From the NCBI GenBank assembly GCA_029263395.1, contig JAJCXO010000116.1, forward strand, positions 1 through 39,955: DNA of 39,955 nucleotides, written 5' to 3'. Source of the DNA: Acidobacteriota bacterium. Its GTDB lineage: Bacteria > Acidobacteriota > Thermoanaerobaculia > Multivoradales > J023. The position numbers and the translations under genes are program-made. Below, in pieces: positions 8,252 through 17,925 of this stretch (its first letter is position 1; each line of letters starts with the position of its first letter). The notes under the pieces were generated by a model that had not been told where the DNA came from, did no database searches, and saw nothing but the letters and a program-made list of their open reading frames with translations.

Positions 8252-11200
8252 GTGAATTCTGGCTCGATGTCCCACGTCAGGGCCCTATGGGTGTTCTGGC
8301 AATCCGTCCTGCTGTCGCCCGTCTGCTTTCCAGGAATCGCTCAGGCCACTGAACCTCAGGCCATTGAACCTCAGGCCTTCCAACTGGTTATCCATGCGAC
8401 CAACCCGACGGTAACATTGAGTCGTAGCGCCGTCGGCAAAATGTTTCTCGGAAACATCGAACGCTGGCCCGATGGTCGTGAAGTCTCGCCGATTGATTGC
8501 AGTGCCAGCAGCCAGACCAGGATCCAATTCTCACGCACCATCCATGGCAGATCAGTGACGTCGATCACCAGCTATTGGCAACGACGACTCTTCAGTGGTA
8601 CCGGAACCCCGCCGCCACTGGCTGCTAGCGACCGGGAGGTTCTGGCTTTTGTACGCAGCCGACCCGGAGCCATCGGGTACGTCTCGGGCACTGTCCGACT
8701 GGGCCAAGGTGTCAAAGCGCTCGAAATCGATGAGGCAGGGCGTGCAGCGCTCGCCGAGCGGGATGATGCTGCCCCACAGGCAACGTTCCCAACCCGAGAA
8801 CTATCTGGTCCTACCCTATTGAGGGTCCACCCACGGGATTCCGAGACCCTGTTTGCAGCGTTGCCTGGAGTGCAGTTGTCGAAAAGCACAGACCGCGGCC
8901 AAAGCTGGAACCCGATCATCGAAGGGCTCGGCTCCTTCAATATCCTCGACCTGGCGGTCCATCCGAAACAGTCGTTACTTTTTGCGGTGGACGGCGAAGA
9001 GGTTTATCGCAGTGTCGATGGCGGAAACTTTTGGGAGCAGATCTGGTCTTTGCAAGCGGTCAAAGTCGAGATCGACCGTCGTGACCCAAACATCCTTTAC
9101 GTGCTGACTCGCACTGGTTTTGCGCGCAGCGTCGACCAGGGGACAAACTTCTCAGCGCTACAGCTTCCGGTACCAGGGGGCTTCTCGACGGTCACCGCCA
9201 ACACCCTCGGCGGTGGACTTCTGGCCGCTACTGATACAGCACTGTGGCTCAGTGACGAGCGCGGCGAAGCCTGGCAAGAACTTTCGGTGTTGCCGATGGA
9301 TGGCATCATCAAGGATATCGCCATGCAACGGGCAACAATTTACTTAGCAACAAGTCAAGGCGTTTTCGTCACGACCTTTGGCACAAGAATCTTGACCAGA
9401 CTCAACCTCGAACAACCGGTCTCCGCGATCGTGGTGACTCCGACTACCTTGGTCGCCAGTAACTCAGACTCGATCTTTACGAGTTATGACGGGGGTGCGT
9501 CTTGGGATCGTGTTGTTATTAGAGACGCTACGGTGGCGGCGGATCCCAATGATCCTGATGGGCTTTTTGCGGTTACCCCCAGCGGTCGTGTTTCGGCGTT
9601 CAACGATGGAACCGGAGTTTGGCGTCAGATCTTCTACTTCTTTCGCCCGCCGCCTCTTGCTGACATTGCAGCGCTCCGCGACTCGCCGCCCGCCAAGAAG
9701 CGAACGGTCCGCCAGGTACCGTTGGTCTTGGCCTGCTCCGCCGACGATGAACACATTGCGGCTCTTGCCTTTGACCCTTTACGCCCGAGTGTCGTTTATG
9801 CGGCGGGTTGGCAAGGGGTCTTCAAGAGCGTCGACTACGGAGTCTCATGGGTATACGCCAGCCAGGGGCTAGAGATCTCGGACGTTCATGCCTTGGCCGT
9901 CGATCCGGTACAAAGCTCGACTGTCTACGCTGGAACCCATGGCGCAGGCGTCTTCAAGAGCCTTGACGGCGGAAAGACTTGGGTTCCTTCGCGGTCAGGG
10001 TTGCGGGATCCAGTGGTCCACAGCCTGCTAGTGGACCCAACCTTGCCCTCAGTGGTCTTTGCTGGCACAGCCTCAGGCTTTTTCGTGAGCTCTGATTCCG
10101 GCCGGTCGTGGCGACGGCAAGGTGAGGGCGATTCGGAGTCGCCCGATCTGTCCCGAGCTGTCTCGGGTTTAACCACAGATCCATCGGATCGGCTGCGTCG
10201 AGTTGCCGTGTCCTCTCTGGGAGAGCTTTGGGTTGGAGACACACCCAACCTTGACTGGATGCCGACAGACCGCAAGATCGCGCTGAGCCAAGCACATTTC
10301 GAGGGAGCAGTTCCAGCCTGTACTCCAAAATGCCCGGAACCAGACTTGGCCTTGGACTATGGAATCGACCTCGGACGCCTGCCTCTGAGATCTGTGCTGC
10401 TCCATCCGGAAAACTCCGAGTCGGCTTTCGCTGCCACCCCTTTCGGAGTGTGGCGAACCGGCGATCTCGGCGCTTCGTGGTCGAGGTTGAACCTCGATGC
10501 CAATGTTGCCACCCTGGTCGACTCGGGTCGCAGTCCGTTGAAGATCCTGGCTGGAGCAGCGAATGGTCTGTGGAAAAGCCCCGCCAAGGGCAACGAGTGG
10601 CAGCCTATGTCACTGAGTGATCCGGTGTACTCCCTAGCGATCGATCGCGCCCTACCCTCCACTCTCTATGCAGGTCTCGACTCCAACCAGTTGGGGCAAT
10701 CCAAGGACGATGGAGAGAGCTGGGACATACGTTCGATCGAAGCCCGGCCTCATCATACTGACCGGCGCCAGGCGATCCGAGCCCGAGAGCGGCCCACACC
10801 GGGAGCGAAGCGGGTCACGGAAGCCGCGCTCAAGATGTGGGAAGGCTTGCAAGCGACGCCAACCACCGATCCTCACCTGCGGGCCCTGATCACGACCGAG
10901 CTTTTGGCCCGATCCCCCAACGTCCACGAGGACATGTTGCGGCGACGCTTAGTGGAGTCACTAAAATTTATTCAACGTGCTGAGTCGCGACGTGTTCCCG
11001 ACGACGCACTCGGTCTGCGCTTCAGTCCTCGCCAGCGCTGGTTGATGGGTCACTACGGATTCGATTCCTGTCACCAGTGCAACCATCAAATTCGTCTCTT
11101 CGATCTGGACCAGGCTATGCTGCAAGCGGTGGCCCCTGATTCTGGAGCCCTGAACTGGCGGAATCTGCACGACCTGACCTTGGAGCCGCCGCACCTTCTA

Positions 11201-12586
11201 CCCCGGTGGCTTCTCTCCGAGCCTGGGCGCTACCTCGCTTGGAGCCACAACGACCAGTTTGTTGCGACCGGCGATTCTGGCAGAGTGTCCGTGTGGAATC
11301 TCGGCGGGCGCTCGACCACCGCCGGGGGCGATCTAGCCTCCCCAGTAGCCGCCGAGCCTACACATTGGAAGATGGACGCGACGTGGAGCCACTGCCTCTC
11401 TGTAGATCTTGACAATAGCGACGACAAGGACAACAACGCTGCGGAAGATAAACCTACCGGAGACGACCCAGCTGCAGAGCCCCCGCTCTACTCGGTGCCG
11501 GAGGGTTGTGAGGTTGCTCTGAGTGGCGACGGCGAGTGGTTTGCCTACGCTGCGATCGAACGAGTGCCTAACTTGGATCCTGAGGCTGAGGATCAACAGG
11601 TTGCTGTCGTTCGGATCGCTCAACGCCGAGCCTCAGCGACCGAGGTTGAGGTGTTGTGGAGCCTGCCAGTAGAAGATCCAGAGGATCCCGTCGGTTGGAC
11701 TCATCTTGTATTCACACCTGATCATCGGTACCTACTAGCCTTTGCTTCGGATGGCAGCCTGTGGACATTCCTAGTCGGTTCCACTCCACCTGAAGCACCG
11801 ATGGTCGACGTTGAAGAACCTTGGATCAACGTCGAGCTAGATCCAACCGGTCAATTGTTGGCGGCGACCACCCAACGGGATTTTTGGGTATGGCCATTGT
11901 CAGCAACGGGTTGGCCACTAGTGGCTTCAGCTTGGCAATCGATCGAGCTGCCGGTAGCCGGCGAGAAGCCAGAGGTGGTCTTCAGCGACGACGGACGCTG
12001 GATCGCCGTCGAATCGAGCAGTGGTGAAACGCAGTTGTTCGATCTCGAAGACCCTCTACCCGCAAGCTCCAAGCGAAGTTTGCCACTTCGCGACGATCTC
12101 GGCGTCTTTAGTCGCGACAGTCGACAATGGATCGCCCACAGTCACGGCATGGCTCGGGTGATGGAGTTGGGGCCTGCCCGCCAGCGCATTGCGGGATCCA
12201 GCAGTTTTTCACCGAACCTCTATCGGCGTTCGGTGTGGCCCGAGGCGCTCGAAACACAGCGGCACAAGGAGTACTCGCGTGAGCTCCTGAGCCAAGGGCG
12301 AAGGTGGTTGGTTGAAACCCAGCATCAGCAGCACCGCTTGTGGGACCTCTCGGGCCACCCCGCTCGTGGGCTGGCGGTGCAGATCGAGCGGCGTGGGCCG
12401 GTCGGTCCAGAAACCGAGCCGATCGACGGCCCGTCAGCGGTCAGCTGGCCGATCGAACCGCTCGACGAGCTGAGTACCCGGGCGCTACGAGACTTGGCCT
12501 GCCAGGCGGTCAAGCGAAACCTCAATCCTAGGGAGTGGCGCAACCTGCTGGGTGACGAACCTTGGCAGCCAACCTGTCAGCTGTGA
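8252..12586 (+). CDS. Giant secreted protein: PstS-like domain, Asp-box beta-propellers and WD-like propeller
   Basis: 1444 residues from GTG at 8252, chosen over the upstream TTG at 8213 because GGGAGG (8241-8246) lies 5 bases before it and a signal peptide follows (hydrophobic ~10-28). Residues ~40-165 resemble a short phosphate-type periplasmic binding domain (FLGNIERWPDGREV, SRPGAIGYVSG). Residues ~180-850 carry eleven Asp-box (BNR/sortilin-like) signatures of type S-x-D-x-G-x-x-W, for example RSVDGGNFWEQI, KSVDYGVSWVYA and KSLDGGKTWVPS. A helical linker (about 855-990) containing a CHQC motif follows, then a WD40/TolB-like propeller region (about 1000-1400; YLAWSHNDQFVATGDSGRVSVW). Likely function is extracytoplasmic binding or scaffolding; no catalytic residues are evident. 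A TEPQAIEPQA duplication after the signal peptide reflects a 15-base direct repeat. Confidence 0.85.
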   Translation: MNSGSMSHVRALWVFWQSVLLSPVCFPGIAQATEPQAIEPQAFQLVIHATNPTVTLSRSAVGKMFLGNIERWPDGREVSPIDCSASSQTRIQFSRTIHGRSVTSITSYWQRRLFSGTGTPPPLAASDREVLAFVRSRPGAIGYVSGTVRLGQGVKALEIDEAGRAALAERDDAAPQATFPTRELSGPTLLRVHPRDSETLFAALPGVQLSKSTDRGQSWNPIIEGLGSFNILDLAVHPKQSLLFAVDGEEVYRSVDGGNFWEQIWSLQAVKVEIDRRDPNILYVLTRTGFARSVDQGTNFSALQLPVPGGFSTVTANTLGGGLLAATDTALWLSDERGEAWQELSVLPMDGIIKDIAMQRATIYLATSQGVFVTTFGTRILTRLNLEQPVSAIVVTPTTLVASNSDSIFTSYDGGASWDRVVIRDATVAADPNDPDGLFAVTPSGRVSAFNDGTGVWRQIFYFFRPPPLADIAALRDSPPAKKRTVRQVPLVLACSADDEHIAALAFDPLRPSVVYAAGWQGVFKSVDYGVSWVYASQGLEISDVHALAVDPVQSSTVYAGTHGAGVFKSLDGGKTWVPSRSGLRDPVVHSLLVDPTLPSVVFAGTASGFFVSSDSGRSWRRQGEGDSESPDLSRAVSGLTTDPSDRLRRVAVSSLGELWVGDTPNLDWMPTDRKIALSQAHFEGAVPACTPKCPEPDLALDYGIDLGRLPLRSVLLHPENSESAFAATPFGVWRTGDLGASWSRLNLDANVATLVDSGRSPLKILAGAANGLWKSPAKGNEWQPMSLSDPVYSLAIDRALPSTLYAGLDSNQLGQSKDDGESWDIRSIEARPHHTDRRQAIRARERPTPGAKRVTEAALKMWEGLQATPTTDPHLRALITTELLARSPNVHEDMLRRRLVESLKFIQRAESRRVPDDALGLRFSPRQRWLMGHYGFDSCHQCNHQIRLFDLDQAMLQAVAPDSGALNWRNLHDLTLEPPHLLPRWLLSEPGRYLAWSHNDQFVATGDSGRVSVWNLGGRSTTAGGDLASPVAAEPTHWKMDATWSHCLSVDLDNSDDKDNNAAEDKPTGDDPAAEPPLYSVPEGCEVALSGDGEWFAYAAIERVPNLDPEAEDQQVAVVRIAQRRASATEVEVLWSLPVEDPEDPVGWTHLVFTPDHRYLLAFASDGSLWTFLVGSTPPEAPMVDVEEPWINVELDPTGQLLAATTQRDFWVWPLSATGWPLVASAWQSIELPVAGEKPEVVFSDDGRWIAVESSSGETQLFDLEDPLPASSKRSLPLRDDLGVFSRDSRQWIAHSHGMARVMELGPARQRIAGSSSFSPNLYRRSVWPEALETQRHKEYSRELLSQGRRWLVETQHQQHRLWDLSGHPARGLAVQIERRGPVGPETEPIDGPSAVSWPIEPLDELSTRALRDLACQAVKRNLNPREWRNLLGDEPWQPTCQL

Positions 12587-12668
12587 GTCTGCGTCGAATC
12601 GGCACGCCACAATCTTGGTGTACTCCAAGTCCTTCAGCTTGCCATGAGGGCCGTGATAATCTTGGTGG

Positions 12669-13037
12669 ATGGCAACCGAACAATTCAGGAATGAAGTTAT
12701 CCTGGGGCTGCGCTCTCGGGCGCTAGCTTTCCCCGAAGTTGTCGAGGGCGACTCCTGCGTCAAACGTAGTTTCAAGGTCCGTAAGAAGGGGTTCTTATAC
12801 CTGGGTGAGAAGGCCGACGAATACAACGTCATGGTCAAGCTCGGCCCCTCGATCGACGAAGCGTGCTCGTTGGCGAGTAACCGTCCCGACACCTGGAGCG
12901 TCGGCAAAGCTGGCTGGGCGATCCTCAAATTCGATCCGGCTGAGCAGCCGCCCGAGGGTCTGCTCGAGCGCTGGATGGAAGAGAGTTACCGGCTGCAAGC
13001 GCCCAAGAAGCTGCTTGCAGCTTTGGACGCTGGATAG
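12669..13037 (+). CDS. MmcQ/YjbR-family protein
   Basis: 122 residues, typical length. The family is a small cytosolic alpha/beta fold with a CyaY-like topology and unclear biochemical function, often proposed to bind DNA. Family features seen are ALAFPEVVEGDSCVKRSFKVR near the N-terminus, the central VKLGPSIDEA, SVGKAGWAILKFD, and the C-terminal LLERWMEESYRLQAPKKL. ATG at 12669 has a weak GGTGG just before it. It sits alone between the giant propeller gene and the convergent NTR-domain gene, whose stop lies 12 bases away. No functional link to its neighbours is apparent. Confidence 0.88.
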   Translation: MATEQFRNEVILGLRSRALAFPEVVEGDSCVKRSFKVRKKGFLYLGEKADEYNVMVKLGPSIDEACSLASNRPDTWSVGKAGWAILKFDPAEQPPEGLLERWMEESYRLQAPKKLLAALDAG

Positions 13038-13049
13038 CAGGCCAACCCT

Positions 13050-14135
13050 TCAGCAACCGCGGGAATAGAACCAGACCGCAGGCTCACCGGTGACGCCATA
13101 AGCTGGCACCCACCCACTCAGGACAACCCGAGCTTGCTCGCTTTCGCACTCACTCGCGCTCAGGACATCTACCCGAAACCAAAGGCTCGAACCGATGCGG
13201 GTGCTCTCGAGGATGCGGGCAGCTGATTCGGCACGCCCGGTCTTGGCACCAGCATGTTGGGTGCTACGAACTGGCAAACCCGCTCCCGGGCTAGGCCAAA
13301 CGAAGCCGGTCCAATGCTCGTTGAGGTAGGAAAGTCGGTTGACTGGCAGCTCGTCGAACGAGCTGTACGTCCCAGCCTGTTCCTTCGCTAGCCAGCCAAA
13401 GACACCTCTAGCGAGCCGCAGCTTGAACCAGCCGTCAACCACGGCGTACACCACGCCAGCGTCGACCTCGTAGTCGGATTCGCGACGGATGAGATCTTCC
13501 ATCGTCACCGCAGTAGCGACGACTTCTGTCGCCTGATTTGGTCCGGCATGCAGTTGGACTTTGCCACCTTCCAAGGCAGCCACGTCGAGTAGGCCCACAA
13601 GGCGCTCGCTCGCGAGGTCGTCGGGTTGTGGCTCGTGCTTCGCGATCGCCCTGAGCAAGTCGAGACCTGCCAACGCATTGAGCTGGGATGGGACAAAACG
13701 AGCCGGAACGTCCTCGAAACCACGTGGCTCGCGCCCCTGCGCCATCAATATGCGGGATCCATTACAGCTTGAAAGCCATGCCACCCCTTCCGCAGCATCG
13801 TAATCGGCAAATACGGCATAAATAGCCCCGGGTACGGCTTCAACCGCGCAAGCTGCTGACGATCGATAGCTTACGTAGGGTAAGCGCTCCCCCACCACTG
13901 CTTTTAGCCGAGGTGCATCGGTGGTAAAACTGAAGATCTGTCGCTCGCCACCAACGGCTGCAGTTTCGTCGAGGACCGTCGCTTCGAGGGTGGCAATAAA
14001 AACCTCATCTGCGGCCGCGAAGTAGTCACCTAGCGTCCGTTGAGGACAGCGGCACGCGTGGGCTGCCGGCGCCATCGCCAAGACGCCAGTCACCGCCAAG
14101 GCGAATATCAAATGCTGTTTCGAGAGATCAACCAT
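13050..14135 (-). CDS. Secreted NTR (TIMP-like)-domain protein with SH3-like C-terminal region
   Basis: 361 residues from ATG at 14135. A longer in-frame reading (to 14354) adds an Arg-rich shadow of the upstream gene and would bury the signal peptide. Residues 1-27 form a signal peptide ending AHA|CRC, so mature Cys28-x-Cys30 begins the netrin/TIMP-like fold, followed by ADEVFIATLEA, SSAACAVEAVPGAIYAVFADY and WLSSCNGSRIL in the expected NTR order. The C-terminal half (about 190-360) includes a short SH3-like stretch (VVYAVVDGWFKLRLA, GVFGWLAKEQ). The start overlaps the end of the upstream 4-TM gene by 28 bases. A secreted binding or inhibitor-like role is inferred from the fold only. Confidence 0.78.
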   Translation of the reverse strand: MVDLSKQHLIFALAVTGVLAMAPAAHACRCPQRTLGDYFAAADEVFIATLEATVLDETAAVGGERQIFSFTTDAPRLKAVVGERLPYVSYRSSAACAVEAVPGAIYAVFADYDAAEGVAWLSSCNGSRILMAQGREPRGFEDVPARFVPSQLNALAGLDLLRAIAKHEPQPDDLASERLVGLLDVAALEGGKVQLHAGPNQATEVVATAVTMEDLIRRESDYEVDAGVVYAVVDGWFKLRLARGVFGWLAKEQAGTYSSFDELPVNRLSYLNEHWTGFVWPSPGAGLPVRSTQHAGAKTGRAESAARILESTRIGSSLWFRVDVLSASECESEQARVVLSGWVPAYGVTGEPAVWFYSRGC

Positions 14136-14566
14136 GCGATCACCATGCCTCCGATCATCCCGATGGGTGCGAAGATCCCTGGACCGATGACGAAGCCGAG
14201 TCCGTGCGGGAATCCGGGATAGGTCTGCGAGGGCAGAAAATGTGGCCAGAAGTCGAAATTCACCCACACCAACACCACGAGAATCGGCAACACGCCGCCC
14301 AGAGCCAGCATTGATCGGTAGCGGATCTTCGGAGCGAAACGCCGGAGCGCCCACAGGATGAGGCCGAGCAGGGTCAAAGGAAACAACCCTAGCGCTCCGC
14401 AGACCAACAAGTTCTGTCGCGGGGCAACAAACTGCTCAACCATCGCCGCGAAGGCGTCATTCAAGGACAGCTCGGCACCGAATGCCGCGATCAAGAAGAC
14501 CAGTGGTGGTATCGCTAAGCATGCCGCGCCACTAAAGAGAAGAATTGACCGGACGGAATTCTGCAT
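14108..14566 (-). CDS. Four-helix membrane protein, unknown
   Basis: 152 residues with four hydrophobic segments (about 7-29, 52-74, 85-103 and 122-146). The N-terminus is short and basic and the tail is IAWLISRNSI. No motif places it in a known family. ATG at 14566 shares its first base with the stop of the truncated transposase-nuclease gene (TGATG). It overlaps the NTR-domain gene downstream by 28 bases, so the pair is probably co-translated. The ribosome-binding site is weak (GAGG about 11 bases upstream). Confidence 0.7.
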   Translation of the reverse strand: MQNSVRSILLFSGAACLAIPPLVFLIAAFGAELSLNDAFAAMVEQFVAPRQNLLVCGALGLFPLTLLGLILWALRRFAPKIRYRSMLALGGVLPILVVLVWVNFDFWPHFLPSQTYPGFPHGLGFVIGPGIFAPIGMIGGMVIAWLISRNSI

Positions 14567-14982
14567 CAGGCGGTAAGAGCCTCAATCTCCGAAGACATCT
14601 TCAATCCGCTCGGCGATCGGATTCGATCACCCCACTCGAGCAAACGTTCCGCGTCGGCTTCCTCGATTCGACGCCAGACTGGCTCATCCAGAGCCCGGAA
14701 TCGTTGTTCCAACTGGCGTGACAGCATTGTCGCTTTGCCCTGGCGTCGACCTTCACGTCGACCCTCGCGCAGGCCTGCCTTTCGCCCTTCGTTGATCCCC
14801 GTGGCTTTCCAACGGTCGGCCCATGTGGGGGCTCGCTCTGTCAACATGATCTCAATCTCCTCTAGATCTCGCAACTCTGGTAACTCTACATCTACAGTGC
14901 GGCGACGCACAACGCCCATGTACCAAACAACACATGCGCGACGAAGATCACGATGCCGAAATCCCTTCAAGCTCTCTCGCAA
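14566..14982 (-). pseudogene. 5'-truncated Rpn/PDDEXK-type transposase-nuclease (C-terminal part)
   Basis: 138 codons from a TTG with no ribosome-binding site; an in-frame TAG lies a few codons upstream (near 15005), so the N-terminal nuclease domain is missing. Recognisable parts are the mid-region WADRWKATGINEGRKAGLREG, the Arg/Gly-rich helix GRREGRRQGKATMLSRQL and a DUF4351-like tail (LLEWGDRI). These are the usual C-terminal features of recombination-promoting nuclease (RpnA/YhgA-like) proteins. It ends exactly at the start of the next gene, suggesting an old insertion or deletion scar. Confidence 0.65.
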
Positions 14983-15415
14983 CAGTTTGGTGGCGACGGC
15001 TCCTACCTAGGATAGTGAGCAGGCCTAATGTCTTTGCCATAGACAATGCAGAGTCGTCCTTCCGAGGCTACACGCGAAATCTCTGGCCCGGCCAATGGAC
15101 CCTCGAGATACACCTCTCCGGCGGCCATACCTGGAACGCCACCTTCACCGCAATGGCAGGTGAAGCTAACCAGCTCGAGTTGCCTAGAGACCTGGTGCAA
15201 TAAACAGGCTGGGGTCGTTAAGCTGCGTGATCTCGCCGGCTCAACGAACTGAAACTGTGCCGGTGGTCGAGAAGCGATGGCGAGGTCCTGGTTGAATCCG
15301 CACTCGATTGCAAACTCTAGACGGTTGGAGCCGTATCAGTCGAGGAGATTCACGAGGTACATAACCGATAGTAGACCTACTGGCTTGCGACTAGCTGGCC
15401 GGGTGGAGGTTCAGC
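14983..15415. other. Intergenic stretch with a possible coding scrap
   Basis: No intact gene is seen. On the plus strand, about 15072-15203 reads NLWPGQWTLEIHLSGGHTW followed by NATFTAMAGEANQLELP and a stop. This resembles the end of a carboxypeptidase-regulatory-like beta-sandwich and has normal codon usage, but it has no start or ribosome-binding site. The remainder to 15415 holds only the ribosome-binding site (GGAGG) of the next gene. Confidence 0.25.
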
Positions 15416-17875
15416 TTGAAGAAGACACGCGAGACCAGGTTTGTTTTGCCGCTGACTCTAGTCATTCTTTTCCTGCTGTCGCCGGTCAGGCTGGCTGCCG
15501 ATTGGTTGCAATGGGGAGGCCCCGCCGGTGACTATACGGTCGAAACAGACGGTCTTGCCGATTGGTGGCCGGCGGATGGCCCCAAGAGGCTGTGGCAACG
15601 TCCGCTGGGCGAAGGTTACGCCGGGGTTCTCTACCAAGGTGGTCGGTTGTTCACGATGTATCGTGACGGCGAGCACCAGGTTGTGGTCTCACTGAATGCT
15701 AGAACAGGGGCAACGCTTTGGGAACATCGGTACAAGCCTAATCTGTGGCCCGATATGACTCCCGCCTTTGGTCTCGGCCCCAACGCAACGCCGGTGATCG
15801 TAGACGACCGCATTGTCGCCATCGGCATTGACGGCCTCATGTTATGTCTCGATCTGGCTACCGGGGAGTTACTCTGGAAGCATGACCTGCCGACCGAATT
15901 CGGACGCCGGGAACGGGTCGAAGAGTATGGCTATTCAGGTAGTCCGATGCACCACGAGGGCAAAATCATTGTGCTGATCGGGGGCACCGATCACGCGGTG
16001 GTCGCCTTCGATCCGGCGGACGGCTCGGCGGTGTGGAAAAGCCAGCCCGGTGGTGTGAGTTATGCGCCGGCAACCATCACAACCCTGGGTGGGCAAGAAC
16101 AGTTTGTCTATTTTTCACCGCAAGGGGTCGTCGCGCTCGATCCGGCAACGGGCCTCACCTTGTGGGATTCAGAGATCGAATTCAACAATGGCAACCACCT
16201 CACTCCGATGGTCAAATGTGACGACCACCATCTCTGGATCGCTAGCCAGTTCCCTTCGGGAGGAGGGCGGTTGCTCGAGATTCGGCACCAGGACAACGCA
16301 TGGACCGCAAATACCGTTTGGTTCGAAACCTACCTCCGAGCATCACATTGGAACTCCATCCGTATCGGGGACTTCATTTATGGCTCAATCGGCGGCAACT
16401 CGACGTCGATTTTCACGGCTTTCAACTGGAAAACCGGTGACGTTGCATGGCGAAAACGCGGTTACCACAAGGCTCAGTCCCTCTACGCTGACGGTAAGCT
16501 GATTTTCCTCGACGAATCGGGCGAGCTTGTTCTCGCGAGAGTCTCTCCGGAGGCCCTCGAAGTGCTCGACAGTGCTCAAGTGACTGAATCGGTATCCTGG
16601 ACACTGCCGACCCTCGAGGGAACAACGCTCTATGTACGAGACCAGAAGCATATCCTTGCGCTAGATCTCGCCGAGAACGGTGGGGAGCGTCCGGTTGAGA
16701 GCCCGGCAGAACCGTCTCTTGCTGAATCTGGCTTGCTGCTCGGTGAGTTCGGAGAGTTCATCAAGCGGGTTGAAGGATCCGAAGACAAGAAGGGATTGAT
16801 TGACGAGTTCATCGCCAAACAGAAGACATTTCCAATTGTCGAAGACGACTCGCTGGTGCATTTTGTCTACCTGGGTGATGTTCCCGACGTTGGGGTCTCG
16901 GGCAATTTCTTGGGGCGAGGTCACCGCGAGTCGCTCCATCTCGTCCCAGGCACCAATTTGTTTTTTCGCAGCTTACGCCTCCCTGCCGCAGCGTTGTTCG
17001 AGTACAGCTTCGAGATCTTTGACGATACGCTGGCTGATCCTCGAAACCCACGCCGAGTCCACGAATCCGATGAAAACTCGTCACTCCTGACGACCCAAGG
17101 TTGGACCGAGCCGCGACACTTGCTCGAGCCGACAGGCCCCCGCGGACGACTCGAGACGTTCACTTGGAAGAGTGAGATTCTGGAGAACGAACGAGAAATC
17201 AAGGTCTACTTGCCGCCAGGCTATGACGCCAGCCAGGAACGGTACCCGGTGGCTATCGTCAACTACGGTGATCAGGCTCTGGAACGGGGCATGTGGGTCA
17301 ACTCACTCGATAACCTGATTGGAACCAGCGTCGCGCCGTTGATGGTCGTGTTCTTGCCGCGGGTAGATTTTGACGAATACGGTCCCCGGTTGACCCAATT
17401 TACCAACGCCATGGAGCGGGAGCTTTTTCCCTATGTTGATGCCCACTTCCGGTCCCTGCCCGGGGCAGACAACCGCGCCATGACAGGTATTGCCAGCGGC
17501 GGTTTTGCGTCGGTTTTTCTAGCTCTGGAGAAACCTGAGCTTGTCGGCAAGGTTGCGGTGCAGAGTTTCTATTTCCGAGGCGAAGCCGAAGCAGAACTGA
17601 GGTCATTGATTACGAAAGGCCCCGCTTCGCCAATGCTCTTTTATGTTGAATGGAGCCTCCACGACATCAAGATCGAGCAAGCTGGAATTGATAGTGAACG
17701 AGACAGCCGCGCGCTGGCGGCTTTGCTCGAAGAGAACGGCTTCAACAAGGTCATCAACGAGGTGTCGGACGGCTCTGGTTGGGGCAGTTGGCGTGCCCGG
17801 ACAGATCAGATTCTCCAGAACCTGTTTCCACTCGAGAATCAATCTGCGACGGCGGCCAACTCCGGTTCCCATTGA
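15416..17875 (+). CDS. Secreted PQQ-like beta-propeller fused to an esterase-fold domain lacking catalytic residues
   Basis: 819 residues. TTG at 15416 is supported by GGAGG about 7 bases upstream and an immediate signal peptide (1-28, ending RLAA|DW). Residues ~30-420 form a BamB/PQQ-like propeller (repeated ALDPATGLTLW-type blades). A linker and early-set-type domain (about 450-560; HFVYLGDVPDVGVSGNFLG) leads into a putative-esterase alpha/beta hydrolase (about 580-810; EREIKVYLPPGYD, YPVAIVNYGDQ). In active relatives the nucleophile elbow is G-x-S-x-G-G; here residues 691-696 read GIASGG, with Ala at the Ser position. Where G-H-x-W carries the catalytic His, residues 786-789 read GSGW. The hydrolase is therefore probably inactive and used for binding. 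It is monocistronic. Confidence 0.87.
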   Translation: MKKTRETRFVLPLTLVILFLLSPVRLAADWLQWGGPAGDYTVETDGLADWWPADGPKRLWQRPLGEGYAGVLYQGGRLFTMYRDGEHQVVVSLNARTGATLWEHRYKPNLWPDMTPAFGLGPNATPVIVDDRIVAIGIDGLMLCLDLATGELLWKHDLPTEFGRRERVEEYGYSGSPMHHEGKIIVLIGGTDHAVVAFDPADGSAVWKSQPGGVSYAPATITTLGGQEQFVYFSPQGVVALDPATGLTLWDSEIEFNNGNHLTPMVKCDDHHLWIASQFPSGGGRLLEIRHQDNAWTANTVWFETYLRASHWNSIRIGDFIYGSIGGNSTSIFTAFNWKTGDVAWRKRGYHKAQSLYADGKLIFLDESGELVLARVSPEALEVLDSAQVTESVSWTLPTLEGTTLYVRDQKHILALDLAENGGERPVESPAEPSLAESGLLLGEFGEFIKRVEGSEDKKGLIDEFIAKQKTFPIVEDDSLVHFVYLGDVPDVGVSGNFLGRGHRESLHLVPGTNLFFRSLRLPAAALFEYSFEIFDDTLADPRNPRRVHESDENSSLLTTQGWTEPRHLLEPTGPRGRLETFTWKSEILENEREIKVYLPPGYDASQERYPVAIVNYGDQALERGMWVNSLDNLIGTSVAPLMVVFLPRVDFDEYGPRLTQFTNAMERELFPYVDAHFRSLPGADNRAMTGIASGGFASVFLALEKPELVGKVAVQSFYFRGEAEAELRSLITKGPASPMLFYVEWSLHDIKIEQAGIDSERDSRALAALLEENGFNKVINEVSDGSGWGSWRARTDQILQNLFPLENQSATAANSGSH

Positions 17876-17925
17876 GGGCAGCGCTGCGGTCAAGCTGCCG
17901 TCGTAAGGTCTTGCATCAGTGACGA

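Noticed and set aside
15072-15203. Beta-sandwich-like coding scrap as a real gene.
   Set aside because: There is no start codon with a ribosome-binding site and no complete domain; kept only as a low-confidence note.
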